NCBI GenBank assembly: GCA_016081115.2
Contig: CM071932.1
Location: 59,179,639 to 59,243,638, forward strand
Direction: 5' to 3'
DNA from: Rehmannia glutinosa
Taxonomy: Eukaryota > Streptophyta > Magnoliopsida > Lamiales > Orobanchaceae
DNA length: 64,000 bases
Shown: piece after piece, positions 58,539-64,000 of the stretch
Numbering within the stretch: the stretch's first letter is position 1
How the letters are laid out: each line of letters begins with the position of its first letter
Translations under genes and position numbers: made by a program
The notes under the pieces: model-generated
Told to the model about the DNA's origin: nothing
Databases searched by the model: none
What the model saw: the letters and a program-made list of their open reading frames with translations, nothing else

Positions 58539-60003
58539 TGTAAGTCCAAGTGACTACAATAATCTAGAGGGGTGAATAGATTATCCCGGTTTTGATTTTG
58601 CCCTCTTTTCGATAAACTCAAGCAAAGAAAGAATGCTAAATGCGGAAAGTAAATAGCACACGTCGATTTATAGTAGTTCAACCCACCTAGGGCCTAATCT
58701 ACTACCACCCCAAGATATCAGGGATGGATTTCAAAAAAAAAAAAGATTTTATTAATTTACCAAAAATTAATACAACACCTTGAGGATTACCACAACCTCA
58801 AAGAAAGAATGCTAAAAGCGGAAAGTAAATAGACACGTCGATTTATGGTAGTTCAACCCACCTAGGGCCTAATCTACCACCACCCCAAAGATATCCGGGA
58901 TGGATTTCAAAAAGAAAAAGATTTTATTAATTTACCAAAAATTAATACAACACCTTGAGGATTACCACAACCCTCTTTCACCACCTTGAGGATTACCACA
59001 ACCCTCTTACAACACCTTGAGGATTACCACAACCCTCTTACGACACCTTTGAAGATTACCACAACCTTCAAACACCTATCACCTAGATCACCCAAGTGTA
59101 TTCTTACCACAAGAATACTCACAGGGGATGTCTTGTGTTGAATGATGACCAAAATCAAGATTACAACTCAATAATGATTGATACAATATGAGTACAAGTG
59201 TAATCAAGAATTGAAAGCCTAGACCTCAAATTTGTGCAAGTGAAAGTGCTTAGGCTAATACAACAAGATATATGAAAGTGTTTGCTCAATTGCTTCTTTG
59301 CTTGTATGGAGTGTTGTATCTTGTTGCTTGAATGGAGCCTCTATTTATAGGAGAGGACTTGGCTTTCATTTCAGACATTGGCTCCTCTTGGGGAGTGATT
59401 TGCTGCAAAAGAAACCATTTAAAATGATCAATATAGCTGTTAGAAATCAATCCCACAAAATAGGGAAAAGCTGCTGCAAAACGCAACGGATAGTTTCTTT
59501 GATAAATAGGGGGTTCGGCCGGTCGTGCAGAGATAAGATTGAAATTGAATTCTGCGAATTTTTACACACGGGGGACCGGTCGGGGGTGCGACCGGTCGCT
59601 TAGTGTGACCGGTTGGACTTGAAGAATTTACGAAAACAGAGAAGTCGGAACAAAAATCCAACTCCAGTGCAGTGTCGCATGTCGGTCGACGGATCCGCAC
59701 TGATCGACCACCACCTGGTCGGCCGGTCGCCCGCCTATTTTACTTACACCCCATTTTTGTTTCTCGGCTCAACCAACTCAGTACGGGTTGCCCTATAGGG
59801 CGGCCGGTCGAGCCTGAAACAAATGTTTTGTCCAATTTTTTATCGAAAATAAACTCCAAAAAATACTCCAAAAATTAGTAAAAACATTTTAAGTTGATCG
59901 GAAGTAATTAGACAACATTTAGGGACATTGTTTTGGTTTAAAAACTTATTTGAACAAAATCGAACATAATCATCAAAATCATGATAAAAACATTTATCTA
60001 ACA
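58539..60003 (-). repeat. 5' LTR of element E with internal tandem duplication
   Basis: 1,465 bp against 1,268 bp for the 3' LTR. Most of the excess is a direct duplication of about 176 bp (58623-58798 and 58799-58975). A minus-strand TATA box is at 59342-59349, with GACCGGTC/GGCCGGTC palindromes upstream (about 59516-59810). Confidence 0.9.
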
Positions 60004-60888
60004 AGCCCAAGATCCCTTACCCGAGTTTAACTGAAGAAGATAGAAGGGAGGACAAATTTGGTAAGTACCTTGATTAATTCTTCCAAGCAATTACATACCA
60101 ATATTCCATTTGTTCTACCTCCTTCAAAGCATGCTAGAGATCTAAATGACATCGTTGCTAATGAAAATAAGCTTAACAAATTATCAAATGTGCAATTGAA
60201 TGATAAATGTTCTTCCAATGAATTACCACAAAAATTTAATGATCCAGGAAGTTTTATTATCCCTTGTACAATTGATGGTTTACCTGTTGATAGGGCACTA
60301 GCTGACTTAGGAGCTAGTATCAATGTGATGTCTTATGAAACATTCAATCATATGGGATTAGGTGAACTAAAACCTACTAGGATGGACATTCAGTTAGCAG
60401 ATAAATTGATTAAACATCCTAGAGGTATTATTCATGATGTGTTAGTCAAGATTGATGAATTCGTGTTTCCAGTTAATTTCGGTATTCTTAACATGCATGA
60501 TAATATAGAGGTTCCCTTAATCCTAGGGCGTCCCTTTTTGGCTACTGCAAAATCGTTCATTGATGTACATGATGGAAAACTCACTTTAAGAGTAGAGGAT
60601 GAACAAATTATTTTTAAAATTCCTTTGAAAAATCTTATAAATGATACTTGTTTTCCTATAAACTTGATTGGGACAAGGATAAATGATTCATTGCTTGATA
60701 TAACATCTAACAAACCCTTGAAAGCATGTGATGTTCAGTGTGTAGAAGTGTCCATAGAGAAATTCCTATTTAAGGATGTCATGCAGAAAAATGGGACCAT
60801 GAAGGTAAATTATTCGAAACTCGATTTGGGTGGCAATGTTGATCAAGGATATAAAGATTTTCATAAGTTCGAAGCGCTGCCCGACTAA
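60004..60888 (+). pseudogene. Element F protease segment (Athila-type)
   Basis: After the AGCCC target duplication the frame resumes as KIPYPSLTEEDRREDKFGKY. From 60058 one open frame of 276 codons runs to TAA 60886-60888. It contains FIIPCTIDGLPVDRALADLG followed by ASINVMSY, the D-L-G-A-S version of the retroviral-type aspartic protease site, and PLILGRPFLATAKSFID. In related elements RT follows; here the frame stops after FHKFEALPD and goes straight into the post-pol linker. The frame is intact after the E junction, and split from gag only by E. Confidence 0.86.
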
Positions 60889-61635
60889 TATTCATATAGA
60901 GGTAAAACGGTCCAGCTATACAACGTTAAAGAAGCGCTAACCGGGAGGCAACCCGGCATTTTGTGTGCATTTTCTTTTGCTTAAATTATTATTTTTTTTA
61001 TTTTTTATTTTTGGTTGCTTGGGGATGTTTTTTCATTTGTAAAAAAAAAACACGGTCTGGCCGTGTTTGACAACACGGTCGTGTTCATCATCCAATTTGC
61101 GAACACACCCTGGTCGTGTTCAACAATCCAAGGCCATGTTGGAAAAATGCGTACAAAACACGGTCGGGGCGTGTTTTTACACACGCCCGTGTTTTAATTA
61201 AAAAAAATGAAAAAAAATGAAAACGCGTACAATACACGGCATGGGCGTGTTATTGAACACGCCTGTGTTGGAATTCAAAAAAAAAAAAAAAAATTAAAGG
61301 CGAAAAATTTGACCGAAAACGGATGTACCGTGTTAAATAACACGGCCGTATTTTAATTCAATAAAAAGGAAAAAAAAACTCAATAAGCTGAAACAGACGT
61401 ACCGAACATGGTCTGGCCGTGCTTTCAGAGCACGACCATGTTCGGTCTTCTTGTATCAGCAACCCTTCGATTTCCCCCCTTTTTTCATAAAACTCGTCTC
61501 CCTCTTCTTCTTTCTTCCCCTTTTCTCAAAACCTCCCCCTCACATCCCCAATTCTTTCTTCCCCTTCTCAATTTCTTCACTCACACCACACCACACACCT
61601 TCCCACCACAAGGTTCTCACTTCTTCTCCTCTACA
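60889..61635 (+). promoter_or_regulatory. Post-pol linker, palindrome cluster and ORF-1 leader of element F
   Basis: The segment starts with the Athila-type GTTAAAGAAGCGCTAACCGG and GGGAGGCAACCCGG motif (60928-60956). Between 61051 and 61444 several CACGGTCTGGCCGTG-like dyads occur (for example 61051-61065, 61408-61422), with A-rich spacers. A TATA-like CATAAAAC (about 61486) is followed by a C/T-rich, 5'-UTR-like stretch up to the ATG at 61636. This looks like an internal promoter for ORF-1, which is inference. An ORF spanning 61408-61770 is probably spurious. Confidence 0.5.
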
Positions 61636-63700
61636 ATGCAACCAAGGTATGTGTTTTTGCTCTCTTCTTTTCTTTTTCAATTTAGCTTCCAATTTCGAAT
61701 TTTTCTTGTTTTCATTAGTAGATTTCTTCTTTTGTGTGTTGTTGTGAAGGTCCTCCCATGTTGTAATTAAAAAATTCATGAGTTTTTATTATCAATTTTT
61801 CATGTCCTAGAAATTGCAATTAGGGAAATTGAAATTTAGATATATGTTGTTCAATGCTATCATCATGAATCCTCTATTATGATATGTTTCTTGTACTATT
61901 TGTGAGTTTTATTTGGTTTGTTTGTAGTAATTTCTTGTTTATTGTGATAATGGTGAAAATTGTTCTTTTGCTCTTTGTGGTCATCTTGCTAAAATATGGA
62001 ATTGGTCATATGTTCTTATTGTTCATGGGATGAGTTTGTGGAATTGGTCTTGGACTTATATGTTAAATCTACAGTAGTTGAAAATTTAAAAATGTCCAAA
62101 GTCTTGAATTGTTGTTGAATGATTCCTATTGCCAAAGGGATTTTTGTTGTAAACCACATGTCAATACTCAACTAAGCTTTCTATCCTTGCCTATTATTTT
62201 TGTTGAGTATTTGTGTTGCAATTATGGTGGAATTATAGATGAATTGGTGGTATCTTTCATGCTTGGGTTTGCTTTGAATGTTGTCTATGTCTATTAGAAT
62301 GATCTTTCACGCTATTGTAAGTTTCTTTTGACATAGGAATCCAAGGTCAAAGCATAGTCGTACCGGCGATGCTTCCTCCTCCGTGGCCCCCGCACCCAGC
62401 GGTCGCCGAGCCGCTCGCGCCGACCCACCGTCCCTCGCCAACCCATATGGCATCTCTTTCCGAGATGCCGATCATGAGGCCCAATATCACCGCCTAGCTC
62501 AAAGCCAAATTCTTAACACGCGATTCTCGGATAACTTTACGTTGGATGGACTTGGGCTACGTTCAGATGTGGAATGGATGTTCGAGCAGATTGGGTGGGG
62601 ATATTTCATGAATATATGCATGCCCACCTACATCCGTCTCACATTGGAGTTCCTTAGTTCTTATAATGCCGAAGAAACATCGGGCCTCCATGCTAAAGAA
62701 GGGCGAATCACCTTTCGACTCTTCAACAACGATCACCAACTCACATTGGCCAACTTCAACACCATCTATGGCTTACCCACAGATGGGTTGCGCATTAAAC
62801 CGTTGGGGTTCCATGATCGTCAGTTTTGGCAAGCTATCACAAGGGAGCTAGAAGATAACCCATCCTCATCAAAATCCTCGTGTATCGTCAATCCGTGCTT
62901 CCGTTATGTACATCGGGTGCTCTCAAGCACACTTTTTGGCTGGGGCAAAAGTGAAGGGGTCGTCCGCCTTGATGAGCTCTATTTTTTATGGTCTATGGTG
63001 CATCCCTCTCCAGTTGACATGGGCTCATATTTAGCAAAACACTTTATAAAAGTCAGCAAGAATGATCGAGGTAAAATTTTCATTGGTGGCCTTATTACTC
63101 CTATCGCCACCCATTTCGGTTATGATCTCACTGGACTCGAACAAGCCCGGGGACCAACCTAGATTGATTTTGAGTCTTGCATTGCCATGGGCATGATTCA
63201 GCGGAGTGGTGAGAGGTATGTCTTAAAGTTCAAACATACCGACTATATGCATCCTTTGCCTGATCCCTCTCGCACTATGGTTCGGGATCGAGAAAATTGG
63301 AAGATGCTCTACCCTCATGGCGATAACCCGGATGCATTCCAATTACCCGCCCCACCGGCCTCGGACACGGACGCTTACCAAAGTAAGGATCTGGATTTTG
63401 ATGCTCCCTCCACCTCTCAACCACCAAGACGACCATCCCCTCCCGCTGATGACACTCAATCTCTCCTCCAAGCCATTCGATTGGAGCAAATGCAAGGAGA
63501 GAATGGCGCAACACTTTGCTAGACTTGAAGAACAACAAAATCAGCATTTCATGAATCTTGAACAGCAACAACAACAACACTACAATGTCTTGCGCCAGCA
63601 TCAACAATAATAATATGACCAACAACAGTCCTATTTTGCCATGTTGGATCGCATCCAACAATGGCATATTTCACAAGGATATTTTCCACCACCACAATAA
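61636..63700 (+). pseudogene. ATHILA ORF-1-like gene with a predicted intron
   Basis: Exon 1 (61636-61646) is ATGCAACCAAG. Exon 2 starts at 62337 and continues in frame as RNPRSKHSRTGDASSSVAPA. The domain core reads YGISFRDADHEAQYHRLAQS, FTLDGLGLRSDVEWMFEQIG, EFLSSYNAEETSGLHAKEGR, ITFRLFNNDHQLTLANFNTI, YGLPTDGL and RVLSSTLFGWGKSEGVVRLD. An in-frame TAG lies at 63160-63162 and a frameshift near 63510. The tail is Gln-rich (HFARLEEQQNQHFMNLEQQQ) with two adjacent TAA codons at 63608-63613, ending HISQGYFPPPQ at TAA 63698-63700. It matches the ATHILA ORF-1 family. Its role in the element is unknown. Confidence 0.75.
61647..62336 (+). other. Predicted intron in ORF-1 of element F
   Basis: The donor AAG|GTATGT and acceptor TTTTGACATAG|GAATCC bracket 690 bp of T-rich, non-coding sequence typical of plant introns. 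Splicing joins AG with G to form an Arg codon and keeps the frame. A branch-site candidate was not fixed. Confidence 0.55.
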
Positions 63701-64000
63701 AGGTCGTATTTTTTCTTATTTTGTTTTTTTTTCACTTTTTTGATCCGTACTGTATCCCATCTCTTTCTTCACATTGGGGACAATGTGACCCTTGAAGTTG
63801 GAGGTGGTGAGATTTGTTAGCACGCTTGGATTATTTTAGACTTATTTTTTTAGCTTTGCGTGAGATTTACTTGTTTTTCCTTATTTTTGGTATTTTTGAT
63901 CTTTTCTTTTCTCTTTATGTACTTTATCATTTTTTTTGCAAACAAACATGAAATATCTCTATTACAATTAGATAGGTTATTTGTGGATTTTTAATAACCA
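63701..64000 (+). other. 3' untranslated start of element F
   Basis: T-rich, no gene. At about 63771-63790 a CATTGGGGACAATGT motif precedes GAAGTTGGAGGTGG, corresponding to the first of the two G-tracts downstream of ORF-1 in Athila elements. The LTR-proximal tract is not reached. Confidence 0.6.

Larger units (their letters stand above)
51374..60003 (-). mobile_element. Element E: complete Sirevirus-like copia retrotransposon
   Basis: Two LTRs (51374-52641 and 58539-60003), PBS, gag, pol and polypurine tract are in order on the minus strand. AGCCC flanks both ends (51369-51373, 60004-60008), a perfect 5-bp target duplication. It has no ORF3. It belongs to a family different from A-D, though the PBS, polypurine tract and multiple extra G-tracts still fit Sireviruses. 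The LTRs look very similar, so it is among the younger insertions here. Confidence 0.92.
49005..64000 (+). mobile_element. Element F: Athila-type gypsy retrotransposon, non-autonomous, right end outside
   Basis: PBS, gag, protease and ORF-1 are on the plus strand. RT, RNase H and integrase are absent. It is interrupted by a retroposed segment (50392-51136) and by element E (51374-60003). The 5' LTR ends at 49004; the 3' LTR should lie right of the window. Confidence 0.8.

Noticed and set aside
61408..61770. 120-codon ORF with a hydrophobic Phe/Leu/Pro-rich start
   Set aside because: It overlaps palindromes, the C/T-rich leader and the intron donor; the composition explains the apparent hydrophobicity.

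Overview
This window is repeat-filled nuclear DNA of a flowering plant, probably a eudicot. Nearly every coding stretch belongs to a plant transposable element: Ty1/copia elements of Sirevirus type, Ty3/gypsy elements of Athila type, a plant L1-like LINE, a hAT-like MITE, a tRNA-derived SINE and a Helitron-like end. I found no host single-copy gene, rRNA, tRNA gene, operon or CRISPR array. Most reading frames carry frameshifts and stops, so this is a layered graveyard of nested insertions. The species cannot be named from it.

Layout. (1) 1-9658: Sirevirus-like element A, plus strand, lacking its left end, with a pol relic, an extra ORF3 and a 3' LTR. (2) 9659-20670: a related element B, minus strand, with ORF3 cut off exactly at the end of A's LTR; A most likely inserted into B, and together they form a large inverted repeat. 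(3) 20673-23070: the 3' half of a LINE (RT, zinc domain, RNase H, poly-A). (4) 23109-23651: a hAT-like MITE with a perfect 8-bp target duplication. (5) 24197-37802: element C, minus strand, a complete Sirevirus-like element with both LTRs, inserted beside a Helitron-like 3' terminus. (6) 37803-39260: tandem repeats and a SINE with a perfect 16-bp target duplication. (7) 39262-44437: a decayed gypsy-type element ending in a 44-45-bp tandem array and split by solo LTR D (40420-41969) of the C family. (8) 44514-49004: the 3' end of an Athila-type element (ORF-1 relic, 3' UTR) running into LTR sequence. (9) 49005-64000: a second Athila-type element F with tRNA-Asp-type PBS, gag, protease and a spliced-looking ORF-1, but no RT, RNase H or integrase. 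F is split by a poly-A retroposed segment (50392-51136) and by element E (51374-60003, minus strand), a complete Sirevirus-like element with a perfect 5-bp target duplication.

The most interesting themes are: an extra 'plant transposon protein'-like ORF apparently shared by Sirevirus elements A, B and C and by the Athila elements; clusters of GC-rich palindromes just upstream of TATA boxes in Athila and element E LTRs and again upstream of Athila ORF-1; a predicted intron in ORF-1; and a non-autonomous Athila that keeps only gag, protease and ORF-1. The order of insertion can be read from the target duplications. All assignments come from reading motifs by eye; no database search or alignment program was run.
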